A DNA stretch of 64,000 bases from an uncultured Candidatus Saccharibacteria bacterium (GCA_938041435.1 CALISR010000002.1:11394-75393), one strand, 5' to 3'. Shown: positions 33,622-43,751, numbered from the stretch's first letter. Made by a program: numbers and translations. Notes: generated from the letters alone by a model not told the origin.

Positions 33622-33841
33622 GAGGAAAGCGATAGTTGGGTATGAATCTTAAATTACCGCCATCTCGCGGCACACTAGCACCATGCTTTCGCTTCTTGAG
33701 ATGATAGAGCGCACACATAGCTTGTGATGATTGAGCGTGGAGTTGCTTACTTTATATATGACATTGACTTTTATAACCATTTCTCATGGGCTCTGCACAA
33801 GATAACTGGCGTCGCACCACAAAGCCGCGTATACTAGAGCT

Positions 33842-34048
33842 ATGCCACGCCGCAACAAAACACCCAAGCACCAGCCCTACCGCCCACCGCGCAGCGAAGC
33901 GGCCAAAAAGCGCTACCCGAGCCGTGCCGCCGCCCTGCGCGCCATTGCCGAGCTCCGCAAATATCAGCTGGATGTGCAGTTACGCGCGTATCAATCACCG
34001 CATGATGGTGGCTGGTATCTGACGAGCCAGTATACCACAGAGGATTAG
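33842..34048 (+). CDS. Small basic hypothetical protein
   Basis: 68 residues, very basic N-terminus (MPRRNKTPKH), no cysteine, no membrane segment. The basic start followed by an Ala/Arg helix (AAALRAIAELRKYQ) suggests nucleic-acid or ribosome binding, but no family is recognised. TATACT (33830-33835) lies 6 nt upstream of the ATG (leaderless). Short but supported by promoter placement. Confidence 0.6.
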   Translation: MPRRNKTPKHQPYRPPRSEAAKKRYPSRAAALRAIAELRKYQLDVQLRAYQSPHDGGWYLTSQYTTED

Positions 34049-34169
34049 CCTCCCTCCTCACACTCATAGAGCTAATGCTAGGAAAGAAGCCGTGCGCCAT
34101 ACGCCCAGTGCGCTTGCCAACCCCACCTCCACCCATGCTATACTAGCAAGAGCGAAAGGGGAATTACAT

Positions 34170-34439
34170 ATGAATACAACACCATCGGTTATAGTGTATA
34201 GCGCAGAGTGGTGCGCCTATTGCAAAACAGAGAAGCAATATCTCGACAAGCTGGGCATACACTACACCGTCAAAGACATCGAGAAAACGCCTGGTGCTCA
34301 GGATGAGCTCGCTGCCAAAACCGGCGGCAAAGCCCAGGGTATCCCAGTCACAGACATTGCTGGCGAGATCGTCTATGGCTTCGACCGAGCTCGGATTGAT
34401 GAGCTCCTCCGGGCAAAGGGATTATTGCCAGACGCATAG
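34170..34439 (+). CDS. Glutaredoxin/NrdH-like thioredoxin-fold protein
   Basis: An 89-residue glutaredoxin-fold redox protein. The active site is WCAYC after the first beta strand (VIVYSAEWCAYC), and a cis-proline region GIPVTD is followed by GFDRARIDELL. It would reduce ribonucleotide reductase or protein disulfides. The start at 34170 has AAAGGGG 6-8 nt upstream and TATACT at 34138-34143, a normal leader. Confidence 0.9.
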   Translation: MNTTPSVIVYSAEWCAYCKTEKQYLDKLGIHYTVKDIEKTPGAQDELAAKTGGKAQGIPVTDIAGEIVYGFDRARIDELLRAKGLLPDA

Positions 34440-34459
34440 CTTGGCTATGTATCACATTC

Positions 34460-34490
34460 AACTCACTGCCTGGGAAGGGTAGTGAGTTTT
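34460..34490 (+). terminator. Terminator of the glutaredoxin gene
   Basis: AACTCACT/AGTGAGTT (8 bp) followed by TT. The same ACTCACT stem core recurs in the terminator at 40274-40304. Confidence 0.7.
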
Positions 34491-34835
34491 GATATCGCTG
34501 CTCTTTTGTACACAAAGAGAGCAAAGCTGCATACGTAGTATACATATGTTGTTCATGCTTTTTTGTTTGACTCAAAAAGATACACTATTGCAACCACATA
34601 AGTTGCTGATTTATTATTTATAACAGAGGTGCTATACTAATCATGAGCTACAAATAACACTCATTTTGTGTTAATACCCAAGCTATATTGACTAACTATT
34701 GAAGTCCTCACCCAAATCACTCTTTTGCACAGTACAAGTTTCTTGCACCGCAGCTAGCAGGTGAGTTGCAGACATCCTGCGCCTCACATAGTGCGAGATT
34801 CTGAGTACATGCAGCCTCAGTCTGCTATGTCCTGC
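34491..34835. other. Intergenic region with one isolated promoter-like site
   Basis: About 345 bp without a supported gene. TGC-TATACT near 34630 is followed after 4 nt by ATG AGC TAC AAA TAA, a four-codon ORF. It could be a promoter for a small RNA. No strong hairpin follows. Confidence 0.4.
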
Positions 34836-37100
34836 CTAATAGAACTTCACATGGCGCTGGGCATTTGTATTCTTGTTGGCGCGTGGTGTGGGGTTGGTGG
34901 TGGTGGTATCATCACCTAGCTGGCCGTTAGAGTTATTGCCCACGGTGAATACTTTGCGATTGTTAGTGTAGACTACTGTTGTGCCATAGCCCGAGCGCAC
35001 ATACGATGCTAAGTTGCCTTGCGTGCCAAGCACGAGCATTTGCTGCGGAGTGGGGTAGATGCCATTAGTGCCGCCACCAATATGCCCAATACCTAGCTGG
35101 CCTGTCACATTGCTGCCTGCCCCAAAGACACGGCCATCGCTGGTGACAACAAAGGTGTTAGCATTCTTGGGGTTAAGCCCATTGGAGGTTGTCCACGACG
35201 AAACTGCCTTAGCCCCCGGGGGAAGGATGAACTTGACTGGGGTTGGGTTATATACGTGGCGTTTGTAAGCATCTAGATTGGATGTATCGACATAGACGCC
35301 ATTGCCCAGTGCACCGTTATTGAGGCCAAAGGTCTTGACCTCGCCGTTAGCATAGACCATGGTGGTAAAGTACTGGTCTGTTGTGATGTCTACTACTCCA
35401 GACGGCGCGACACGCTCGAGTGTTGGATTATATGGCAAGAATGTTCTGTCTGCATAGTACTCACACGAATTCATCCTCGTCTCGCCACCAGTTGCGATAT
35501 TGACTTCAGCAACACATAGGCCTCGGCCACCAATGTCGGTGCTATTGCTAAGGTAGACATGGCTCCACGCACCTACTGGGTAGCGAAAGTCGAAGCGCTT
35601 GCCATTAGACCACCAAGCGCACCACCGCATACGCGTCTCTTCATTATTATGGCCAGTTGCCTCGACACAGCGGTTTTGGCCTCCACCTGGGTTTGACTCG
35701 ACTTGCAGGGCGTTATTCGTCCGGTCGAATTGCCACTTTTGGTTTGCAGCAGCACCCGAGCACTTTTCTGTCCTGAGGTTTGCCCCCACCGCCGCCAAGC
35801 AACGGTCTGACACCCCCGCACGCAGCCGGAAGGTCGGCACACCCGCTTGGCCATAGTTTGTTTTGCCCGCCGAGTAGACTGCCCCTGCACTATCGCGAAT
35901 ATAGACCGTATCGCCGTCAAAGGCGAGCTGCACTGCCTTGGTCTTGCCAGGCTTGCCAAAGTCACCCAAGCGGACGGGTGCTCGCCGCTCATTGATATCG
36001 CCCTGAGCGAGCTGGCCAAACTCATTATTGCCCCAGCCATAGACTGCGCCACTCTCACCAATCGCATAGGCTGTTTTGCTGTCGACTGCCCAGGAGTGGG
36101 CATCGGCCCGAATCTTCTCAGGGAAGGGCATCTTGGTTGGCATCTTTATTGTCGGAGCGGTCGAGTTAATGCCGGCAACACCTTTGTCGTTGGAGCCAGC
36201 TACATAGACGTTCCCCTGAGATGTTACGACAAAGGTGACAATCCCCAGCGGTGATACAAAGGTCGCAACATTGTCATTGCCAGGCAGTACAAACTGGACG
36301 GGGTTTGTTACCCATGCAATAATTTGGCTCGGGTTGCCAATCTGCCCAAAGTTATGCAGCCCGGCACCCCATACCTCGCCATTCTCCGTGAGGGCAAACA
36401 GGTTACGACCATGAGAGAGAAAGTTGGTGTACGTACGCACGACGCGCTTGTTAGCAGGAATATTAAATTGCTTGAGCGTGAGTGTGTCGGTAGTCGAACC
36501 AACTCCCAGCTGCCCAAAGCCATTGAACCCTGCTGAACGTGGCCGCCCAAACTCGTCGATGACGGTAAAGAACGCACCATTGAGTGTAAAGCCGCCGCCA
36601 GCCGCATAACCAAACGAGACACTATCGAGCAGTGCGCTCAGGCCCGCTTGGCCCGCCAGGCGATACTCGTAGCTCTTCCACACTGCGCCATCCGTCGTGC
36701 GGATAAGCTCCGTCCGGCCCACCGCTGTAATGCGCTGAATACTCCCTTCGCGGCGCTCTGGCTCGCCCACCTCAAAGGTCGTGCGCACATTGCCGTCCTG
36801 CTGAACATACTGGGTGCGACCAGCGACTACTGTACCTTTGCAATCGGTATTGGGCCGCAATTTTGCAGCATCCGACCACTGAGCGAGGTCGTTATTAAGC
36901 TCAAGGCATTTACTAGCAAGGACGACGCCACTCTCAGCCGCCTCACGGGCCAAGCGCCGGTAGTGCTGAGCATAGAGCCCCTCGCGAATAGCCGTCGACG
37001 CAGACGCCGCCACCAGGAGCAGCATCATTGCCACCACCGATGCCACGATTACCGTTGGCAGGGCAAACCCCGCACTTGATCTATCTTTGTTCAGTCTCAT
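34836..37100 (-). CDS. PilX-like surface protein with RCC1 propeller and ricin-type lectin
   Basis: About 754 residues from the ATG at 37100, which has TATTGT 7 nt upstream and TTGCTT 17 bp before that (leaderless). The N-terminus is pilin-like: a short basic leader, SSAGFALPT, then a hydrophobic helix (about residues 12-36), with Thr instead of Glu at +5, as in minor pilins. An RCC1-type beta-propeller follows, with repeats such as GEVWGAGLHNFGQIG, GAVYGWGNNEFGQLAQ and GRVFGAGSNVTGQLG. It is interrupted at about residues 428-556 by a Cys-rich ricin-type beta-trefoil (RCLAAVG, NQKWQFD, RCVEATG, GRGLCVAE). It is probably a type IV pilus-associated or membrane-anchored adhesin that binds carbohydrate; the binding partner is unknown. 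Confidence 0.8.
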   Translation of the reverse strand: MRLNKDRSSAGFALPTVIVASVVAMMLLLVAASASTAIREGLYAQHYRRLAREAAESGVVLASKCLELNNDLAQWSDAAKLRPNTDCKGTVVAGRTQYVQQDGNVRTTFEVGEPERREGSIQRITAVGRTELIRTTDGAVWKSYEYRLAGQAGLSALLDSVSFGYAAGGGFTLNGAFFTVIDEFGRPRSAGFNGFGQLGVGSTTDTLTLKQFNIPANKRVVRTYTNFLSHGRNLFALTENGEVWGAGLHNFGQIGNPSQIIAWVTNPVQFVLPGNDNVATFVSPLGIVTFVVTSQGNVYVAGSNDKGVAGINSTAPTIKMPTKMPFPEKIRADAHSWAVDSKTAYAIGESGAVYGWGNNEFGQLAQGDINERRAPVRLGDFGKPGKTKAVQLAFDGDTVYIRDSAGAVYSAGKTNYGQAGVPTFRLRAGVSDRCLAAVGANLRTEKCSGAAANQKWQFDRTNNALQVESNPGGGQNRCVEATGHNNEETRMRWCAWWSNGKRFDFRYPVGAWSHVYLSNSTDIGGRGLCVAEVNIATGGETRMNSCEYYADRTFLPYNPTLERVAPSGVVDITTDQYFTTMVYANGEVKTFGLNNGALGNGVYVDTSNLDAYKRHVYNPTPVKFILPPGAKAVSSWTTSNGLNPKNANTFVVTSDGRVFGAGSNVTGQLGIGHIGGGTNGIYPTPQQMLVLGTQGNLASYVRSGYGTTVVYTNNRKVFTVGNNSNGQLGDDTTTTNPTPRANKNTNAQRHVKFY

Positions 37101-37409
37101 TGCTTCTACAATAGCGTAGATTGCAACCGTAAGCAATATGTTGGTACGAAATTATGCACAGTATAGTGTACGTATGATAGATTCTCATGTCTGGAGCTTA
37201 CATAATTCTAAAATTAATCAATGCACACTTCGCCGACGTGAAGTAGTAGATAGAAAGATGCAGAGCAGAGAAGTGGAGACTTGTTGTAATGCTCACGTTC
37301 ACCACTACGAGAGGTGAGTCTACCAAGCATGCGAGCTCTCATAATGCTGAAAGATATGTATTTGAGAGAAGGGGCGTGGAAGTGGTTGATACTTTACAAC
37401 AAGACTCTC

Positions 37410-39077
37410 TTACTGTGCCCCGATCTGCACCACCTCACCACCCAACTTTTGCCGGAAGTAGTTGTCGTGGCTGACGTAGAGGATAGCGCCAGTATAGCGC
37501 TCCAGTGCCGCCTCAAGCTCTTCAATACTGGGCAGGTCGAGGTGGTTGGTCGGTTCATCGAGGATAAGCAGCTGCGGCTCATTAGCGAGCATGCTAATAA
37601 TTTGGAAACGCGCTTTCTGCCCACCACTAAGGCGAGCGAGCGGCACATCGCCATCGGTCTCGGCAAAGAGGTAGTCGCTCATCAATTGGCGGAGCTTGGT
37701 CTGACCAATTGGCAACCCGCGGTCGAGGTGCATCTGCTCAATCGCCTGAGTCAGTGTGAGGTCAAGATATGTCGGGGCAATCTCTTGCTCATACACACCA
37801 ATCCGAATATGGCTATCGAGCTGCAGCGAGCCACTATAGACAATTGGCGTATCGCTACCTCTGTCTTGCACCAGATTTTGCGCGGCGAGCAGTTCTCGAA
37901 TAAGTGTCGTCTTGCCCGCACCATTACGACCACGCAGCTCCACAGCTTCACCCTCACGCAGATCGATATTCACCCCCTCAAACAAGATCCGTTCGCCATA
38001 GCCCAGCGCCAAATCTCGCACCGCTACTAGCGTGCGCTGGCTTCGCATTGCACCATCGCGCATACTCAGGCGAATCGTCCGCGCCTTAAACTTCTGGTAG
38101 CGATCAGCCGCCTTATACTCCAGCTGCGCCACATTGTCGCGATCAATCCAAAACGTTGGCTTCTCAATCTGCTCGAGCTGCTCAAGCTCGGCCATAGCCT
38201 GCTGCTCACGCTGCTTAAACTGCTTGATAGTACCAGGGTCACGCGCCCGCTCCTTCATCCGGCGAAATTGCACTACCTTATCCTTCACATTAGCAATCCG
38301 CCGCTCAACCTGCTCATACTCATGCATCGCGTTGCCCGTTGCCGAGGCATTTTGGCGCAGGTAGGCATCGTAGTTGCCCCGGTAGCTGAGGGCTGTGCCG
38401 TCTTTTATCTCAACGATCCGATCCATCTCTGCCAGCACATCTCGGTCGTGGGTAATGACGAGCATTGCTTGCTTCGCGCCCTTGAGCCAGTCTACAAACT
38501 GCTTCTTGGCGACATAATCCATATGGTTCGTTGGCTCATCGATCAGTGCAAGATCAGCCTGGGCGTGCATGATCTTCACCACCTCCACTAGGCGCTTCTG
38601 CCCACCACTCAAGCTCGCCAGATGTCGCCCACCATAGCCTGCCATTTGGAAGTTCTTTAGCTCCTCCGCCACTAACTCCTCAATCTGGTAGAAGCCCTTT
38701 TGGCCAAAGCGCTCCAGCGCTGCGGTATATGCCTCGATTTTGTCCATGTCATCGCCCATCGTCTCGGGGTAAGTTGTGATGATATGGCGCAGGCGCGCAT
38801 ACTCCGGCAGGCCACGCAAGATATATTCGAGCACTGTGATATCTCCGCTATCGTGGTGCTCTTGGGCCGTCGCTACCACCACACTGCCACGCTTGAAGAT
38901 AATCGAGCCACTATAGTCATCATCTACCCCTGTTAGCATACCAAACAGTGTCGACTTGCCCACGCCATTGCGTCCCACAAGGCCCACCTTCTCGCCATCA
39001 TTCACACTAAACTTCACATCCGTCATCAGCGTCTTCGCCCCAAACGACTTCTCAGTAATGGCAATATCGGCAATCAT
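37410..39077 (-). CDS. ABC-F family ATPase
   Basis: 555 residues with two ABC domains and no TM segments: Walker A GRNGVGKST and GRNGAGKTT, signatures LSGGQKRLV and LSGGQKARF, Walker B LALIDEPTNHMD and LLILDEPTNHLD. The interdomain linker (about residues 240-310) is long, charged and helical, as in ribosome-acting ABC-F translation factors. TGC-TATAAT on the minus strand (39085-39090) lies 7 nt before the ATG (leaderless). It may act as a ribosome rescue or antibiotic-protection factor. The subfamily cannot be told. Confidence 0.93.
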   Translation of the reverse strand: MIADIAITEKSFGAKTLMTDVKFSVNDGEKVGLVGRNGVGKSTLFGMLTGVDDDYSGSIIFKRGSVVVATAQEHHDSGDITVLEYILRGLPEYARLRHIITTYPETMGDDMDKIEAYTAALERFGQKGFYQIEELVAEELKNFQMAGYGGRHLASLSGGQKRLVEVVKIMHAQADLALIDEPTNHMDYVAKKQFVDWLKGAKQAMLVITHDRDVLAEMDRIVEIKDGTALSYRGNYDAYLRQNASATGNAMHEYEQVERRIANVKDKVVQFRRMKERARDPGTIKQFKQREQQAMAELEQLEQIEKPTFWIDRDNVAQLEYKAADRYQKFKARTIRLSMRDGAMRSQRTLVAVRDLALGYGERILFEGVNIDLREGEAVELRGRNGAGKTTLIRELLAAQNLVQDRGSDTPIVYSGSLQLDSHIRIGVYEQEIAPTYLDLTLTQAIEQMHLDRGLPIGQTKLRQLMSDYLFAETDGDVPLARLSGGQKARFQIISMLANEPQLLILDEPTNHLDLPSIEELEAALERYTGAILYVSHDNYFRQKLGGEVVQIGAQ

Positions 39078-39238
39078 AGGGGATATTATAGCATGGCGAG
39101 TTATATCCTTTGCGGGCAGGGGGTGAGTTGAGCACTCCGCATTATTATTCTGTTATTTTTACGACACTCTTTCCATACATTTAGCGGTATAATGGTCTGC
39201 AGACACGCTAGAAAATAACAGAAAGGATTATTTGTATT

Positions 39239-39634
39239 ATGAAGGGCGAGCAACTCGCTTTTGTTAAAGATGACAGTATTATGCACGCAGATTGCGACAA
39301 TGTTATCATATCCTATGGTTTGCAAACAGCACTCTTTCCGCGCAATATCCCCTCATGCGAGATAGCGCGGCATTCGCCAGATGAGCTGCAATTTATGGCA
39401 ACGAACGAAATGCTCGACGAGGCCAATATTCATTTTACGCAAGAAGAGCAAGCGACACTATCCAAGTTCATTGATCCGATTGCTGATGTTGATAAACTTA
39501 TGGCAAGCGAACTTGCTCAAGAATGTCTGCTTATCAAAGGGAGGAACGGGACACTGAATGACATGATTCAGCTCATCGAGGCAAGTCTTACAGCAGATAG
39601 CAAAGCCGACGCTAATATCTACACAGCAGAGTAG
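39239..39634 (+). CDS. Hypothetical soluble protein
   Basis: A 131-residue acidic protein with no TM segment or known motif. A TATAAT (39188-39193) and GAAAGGA about 11 nt before the ATG support it as a real gene with a conventional leader. The C-terminal half is predicted helical. Confidence 0.6.
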   Translation: MKGEQLAFVKDDSIMHADCDNVIISYGLQTALFPRNIPSCEIARHSPDELQFMATNEMLDEANIHFTQEEQATLSKFIDPIADVDKLMASELAQECLLIKGRNGTLNDMIQLIEASLTADSKADANIYTAE

Positions 39635-39723
39635 CTAACAAACCTCTCGCATATGCGAGCGACTGTGACAAGAAACTTCAGAGGCTACAATATCCATCGC
39701 TTCTGCTACAATAGAAGAGACGT

Positions 39724-40203
39724 ATGAGCAAATCCCATTCTACCAAGCCACCAGTACCAGCTATTGTCAACCGCCGTGCGCGGTTTGATTATGAACTGAG
39801 CGACGACATAGTGGTTGGCATGAACCTGACCGGTCTAGAGGTCCGCGCCGTGCGCGAGGGCCACGTGCAACTCAAGGGGGCATATGTAACGATTCGCAAT
39901 AGCGAGCTGTGGCTCAATAACGCCAGCTTCTCGCTGCGGCACAACGAGCAGGGCCAACCAAATGCCCGGACAGTCAGCACGAGCGCACGCAAGCTTCTGG
40001 CGAAGCGACGCCAGATCGAGCAACTCGCTGCTCGCAAGAAGGACGGCTATACCATCGTCCCCACGAAGCTCCTCACCAGTGGCCGCTACATCAAGCTCGT
40101 CATTGCTCTCGGTAAGGGCAAGAAACGCTACGACAAGCGCGAAACCATCAAACGCCGCGATGTGGAGCGAGAGCAGCGACGAGCGGTGCGGCGGTATCGC
40201 TAG
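39724..40203 (+). CDS. smpB: tmRNA-binding protein SmpB
   Basis: A 159-residue partner of tmRNA in trans-translation. NRRARFDYELSDDIVVGMNL and TGLEVRAVREGHVQLKGAYV match the OB-fold core. KGKKRYDKRETIKRRD is the conserved basic C-terminal tail motif that enters the ribosome. TGC-TACAAT lies 11 nt before the ATG, so the leader is at most a few nucleotides. No ssrA gene is recognisable in the window. Confidence 0.96.
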   Translation: MSKSHSTKPPVPAIVNRRARFDYELSDDIVVGMNLTGLEVRAVREGHVQLKGAYVTIRNSELWLNNASFSLRHNEQGQPNARTVSTSARKLLAKRRQIEQLAARKKDGYTIVPTKLLTSGRYIKLVIALGKGKKRYDKRETIKRRDVEREQRRAVRRYR

Positions 40204-40273
40204 TAGAATCTTAAGAGAGCCTAGGTTTCTTCGAACTGCAGTACTTGGCTCATCATACACACTAGAGAAAAAC

Positions 40274-40304
40274 AAAACTCACTACATAATCGGTAGTGAG
40301 TTTT
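40274..40304. terminator. Bidirectional terminator between smpB and the GT4 gene
   Basis: AAAACTCACTAC/GTAGTGAGTTTT (12 bp) with A and T tracts on both sides. It serves two convergent genes. Confidence 0.9.
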
Positions 40305-40316
40305 AATAGACATTAT

Positions 40317-41579
40317 CTACTCTTCTTCGAGCGCATTATGGCTGGCAATGAGCGACTCATACAGCGCTACAACTTTCTTCGCCATCGTCACAGAATCAAA
40401 CTGGCGCGCTACCCTCAGTGAACCACGAGACAATTGCTCGAGCTTATCAGAGTGAGTAAAGAGATCGTTGAAGACCTTAGCAAAGTCTTCACCCTCAATC
40501 CCATCGGTCAAAATTGCATTTTTCTTCGTCAAACCCTCGGTCATACGCTCATCGCAGTAGACGATCGGCAGACCGCTTGATGCTGCTTCGAGGAAGGTCA
40601 TCGGCTGGTTATCGAAGTGATATGACGCCAGCGAGAAGACATCAGCTTGCTTGAGCAGCGCGGCCACCGCCTCGCTTGGCTGCATCCCGGTAAAGATCAC
40701 CCGCTCTGCCACGCCAAGCCGCTCAGCACAGGCGCGCAGCTCTGCCTCGTATGGGCCACCGCCGACTAGCACGAGCTTGACGTTCTCATCTGAAATATGC
40801 GGCAGAGCTTCGACAAGTGCCTGCTGGCGCTTCTCAGGGCTCAAGCGCGCTACTGAGATAATAAATTTATCGTTCGGGCCTTTCGTAATAGGCGAATCTG
40901 CCGCCGAAGCATCGTGATAGCGCTGGGTGTTGATGCCATTGGGAAAAACGTGGCATGGCGTGGTGAGACCGCCATCCTCCACCAATATCTTGGCTAGGTG
41001 CTGCGACGGTGATATGCAAGCATCACACTGGTTGGCAAACGCCGCAGTAAGACGCCAGCCCTGGCGAGACAGCATATCGCGGATCGCACTCTTACCCATA
41101 CCATGGAGCTGCTCACGCGAGGTGACTGGCAAGATCGGCTTCGTCCGGAAGACAACAGGAAAGGCGACCGAGAGCGCAATCACCCCAGCCGTCACCATAA
41201 ACGGATAGTCGTCGATCAGCTCGCTATAGAGCGTGTGGATCGTCGTGACATGGGGGATCCGCTGCCGCTTAGCTACACTGTGGGCCAGCACACCCATATA
41301 GAATTGCATTTGGCTGTGGACGATGTCGAATTGGTAGTCGTCCAGCTTCTTGGCTAGGCCAGGGTAGATGACAGCTGTCTCGCGCTTGTCGAATACATAG
41401 TTCTTTGACGATGGCAGGCGAATAACATGGTCATCGTGGTCGTCATAGCCTTCGCACTTTGGCGCAACAATGTACACCTCATGGCCCAGCGCCTCAAGCG
41501 CCTGCCTCAAATTAACCGTGGACGTCGCCACGCCATGGACTGATGGCAAATAGTCATCAATAAAGATTCCGATTTTCAT
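40317..41579 (-). CDS. GT4 glycosyltransferase (diacylglycerol glucosyltransferase-like)
   Basis: 420 residues, GT-B fold. The N-terminus MKIGIFIDDYLPSVHGVATS resembles Firmicutes diacylglycerol glucosyltransferases, with EVYIVAP and HVTTIHTLYSE; the donor-site motif is FDNQPMTFLEAASSGLPIV with the catalytic E-x7-E region. The start at 41579 is supported by TATAAT 9 nt upstream (leaderless). It probably makes membrane glycolipid or lipoteichoic-acid anchor; the sugar donor is inferred as UDP-glucose. Confidence 0.85.
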   Translation of the reverse strand: MKIGIFIDDYLPSVHGVATSTVNLRQALEALGHEVYIVAPKCEGYDDHDDHVIRLPSSKNYVFDKRETAVIYPGLAKKLDDYQFDIVHSQMQFYMGVLAHSVAKRQRIPHVTTIHTLYSELIDDYPFMVTAGVIALSVAFPVVFRTKPILPVTSREQLHGMGKSAIRDMLSRQGWRLTAAFANQCDACISPSQHLAKILVEDGGLTTPCHVFPNGINTQRYHDASAADSPITKGPNDKFIISVARLSPEKRQQALVEALPHISDENVKLVLVGGGPYEAELRACAERLGVAERVIFTGMQPSEAVAALLKQADVFSLASYHFDNQPMTFLEAASSGLPIVYCDERMTEGLTKKNAILTDGIEGEDFAKVFNDLFTHSDKLEQLSRGSLRVARQFDSVTMAKKVVALYESLIASHNALEEE

Positions 41580-41658
41580 ACTTATGCCATTATACAGCAA
41601 CGGAGAAAAACTGACAAATCTACAGTTTTATGTATAAAATATGATACACTAGTGTCAT

Positions 41659-42858
41659 ATGCGAATTTGTTTTGTATTAGACTTTCCCGTTAGCAATATG
41701 GGAGGCGTGGTCACGTCTACAATAAGCCAGATACAAGCCCTAAACCAAGCAGGGCACACAGTGTATATATTAGGTAGCCAAAAAATCGATGGTGCAATTA
41801 ATCTTCCTCTTAAGCCATCTTTAACCCTTAGAATACCAGGTACTCCATTCACGTTACCGTGTTACTATAATTCAGCTCAACGTCGAAAAAAGATCCAAGA
41901 GCTACTACTTGATAATGATATTGACTGTGTCTGGCTGCAGTCAGAATTTACATTAGCCTGTATCACACAGGATGTTGCCCGCAGTATTAATATCCCCGTC
42001 CTATTTACAGTACACTCTATCTTCTGGCAAATTAAAAAAGTACCCTTATCAAGAGTAGTAGCTTTATTTATGCGTTATATCATACGCATGTATTGTCGCC
42101 GACGCGTATCACTGCATCGAAAAACAACTGGCACTTTAATTGAGCGAACTTTAAAATCTCTCACACTATCTGTTGCCGCCTCTGCAGATGCGGTTGTATC
42201 GCCGTCACAACATCAATACTGCACATTACACAAGCTTGATAATAGCCTTCCTCTCCATCACATTCCTAATCCCTTTTTCTCTCGGGCTACCACAGCACCT
42301 TATACTATTGACGCTTTGTCTCCGGATAATAAGCTTCGCATTGCATGGATAGGAAGGTGTACTCCAGAAAAACGCCCCTTAGAATTTTTGGCAGCACTCG
42401 CACAGTGCCCGCCAAAGTATGTTCATTGCATAATGATCGGTGATGGCACTTTACTAAATGACATGCGCAAACAATATGGTCAGCTACCTCATATTGACAT
42501 TGTTGGATTACGCGATAATGACGCAGTAATTTCAGCTATCGATGGGTCGCATATTGTTGCACTCTCTTCATATCACTTTGATAATCAGCCAATGGTTATC
42601 GCAGAAGCTATTTGTCGTTATCGACCAGTACTCTATTGCGATGAACGACTTACTTCTGAAGGTTTACAGAAAGCCGGTATTCTTACAGGCGACCCATCCC
42701 CTGAAGCTATTGCTCAGAGCATTAAAAAACTTATTAATCACCCCACACAACTGATTACGCTATCTCATGCCGCAGTAGAAGCAAAAAAGATATTTACACC
42801 AAAATACTATGCGTCAACTGCAACCAGCTTGATCGAGGATCTATGTCAAAAACCATAG
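41659..42858 (+). CDS. GT4 glycosyltransferase
   Basis: 399 residues, GT-B. It shares with the 40317 enzyme the N-terminal plan (DFPVSNMGGVVTST) and the donor motif SSYHFDNQPMVIAEAI, so the two are paralogues, but it is clearly A+T-richer and more diverged. WIGRCTPEKRP marks the donor-domain hinge. TACACT lies 8 nt before the ATG (leaderless). First gene of the low-GC surface-polysaccharide island. Confidence 0.85.
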   Translation: MRICFVLDFPVSNMGGVVTSTISQIQALNQAGHTVYILGSQKIDGAINLPLKPSLTLRIPGTPFTLPCYYNSAQRRKKIQELLLDNDIDCVWLQSEFTLACITQDVARSINIPVLFTVHSIFWQIKKVPLSRVVALFMRYIIRMYCRRRVSLHRKTTGTLIERTLKSLTLSVAASADAVVSPSQHQYCTLHKLDNSLPLHHIPNPFFSRATTAPYTIDALSPDNKLRIAWIGRCTPEKRPLEFLAALAQCPPKYVHCIMIGDGTLLNDMRKQYGQLPHIDIVGLRDNDAVISAIDGSHIVALSSYHFDNQPMVIAEAICRYRPVLYCDERLTSEGLQKAGILTGDPSPEAIAQSIKKLINHPTQLITLSHAAVEAKKIFTPKYYASTATSLIEDLCQKP

Positions 42859-42869
42859 CCTCGAGATGA

Positions 42870-43751
42870 TCAGTGGTCTTGTTTGCTGACACTCGCATCA
42901 ATAATATCCGAAATTCCTTCGATATGTATGAGATGTCCGCATTGCGGCACCTGGACAATATGAGCTGAATACCCCCACTTTTGAAGGTACTGGGCTGCTC
43001 GTGAGCCAGCTACTCGATCTGCGTCACCATACATGATTACTGTCTGGCTAGCTAGTTGCTTAGAAAGTGGAGAAAGAAAAGGGTTACTGCGAATATTGGC
43101 AGGCATTAGTATCATTTCAGCATATCGGTGGTTAGCTTGAGCTCCTTCAACGGCTATACATTCGGCTACATATTGACGATAGTCAGTTCGTCGCCATTGT
43201 GCAAGCAAAAAACGAATTCTTATACTAAGTAAAAAACGATTCGTATAGTATATCTGTCGCGCAATAGCATCAGGCACACGCGAAAAGAGACGATCGACAA
43301 TACTGAGTACAGGATGGATAAGAGGGATCGGAGCAGCAAGGATAATGCTTGTTGTTGGCGGTAATGTATATCTTTGTGCATAAGCTAACACCACACTAGC
43401 CCCAAATGAATCACCCAGAAGCAATGTAGGCTGATGTTTTGGACATACTTCTTGCAACACATCATGAAGCCACCGAGCAAGACTACTCATGTCATCAACA
43501 GGAATAGGAGTGGAGCCACCGTGCCCAGGCAGATCAATTACTATTGTCTGAAAGTTTTTTTGCCGATACGCATCAGCCAATAGCAACATAGAGTAGCTTG
43601 TTCCAGTCAAGCCGTGTATTATGACACACACCTGGTTACCCCCCTCTGGTTGCACCTCTCGATAAGCAACTACGTTACCGTCGGCTAACTCTAAAGACCG
43701 TCGAAAGAAGTATGATTCGATATGTTGAAATGTATTTGTTCTGCTTGTCAT
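42870..43751 (-). CDS. Alpha/beta hydrolase
   Basis: A 293-residue serine hydrolase. Oxyanion region HGLTGTSY, nucleophile elbow GDSFGAS, an acidic residue in YGDADRVAG, and CGHLIH with the catalytic His near the end. It overlaps the upstream GT4 gene by ATGA, so the two are cotranscribed. A role in trimming or transferring an acyl group of the island's glycan product is possible, not shown. Confidence 0.85.
   Translation of the reverse strand: MTSRTNTFQHIESYFFRRSLELADGNVVAYREVQPEGGNQVCVIIHGLTGTSYSMLLLADAYRQKNFQTIVIDLPGHGGSTPIPVDDMSSLARWLHDVLQEVCPKHQPTLLLGDSFGASVVLAYAQRYTLPPTTSIILAAPIPLIHPVLSIVDRLFSRVPDAIARQIYYTNRFLLSIRIRFLLAQWRRTDYRQYVAECIAVEGAQANHRYAEMILMPANIRSNPFLSPLSKQLASQTVIMYGDADRVAGSRAAQYLQKWGYSAHIVQVPQCGHLIHIEGISDIIDASVSKQDH

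Noticed and set aside
37314..38030. 238-codon plus-strand ORF
   Set aside because: Antisense to the ABC-F gene, whose motifs are complete.
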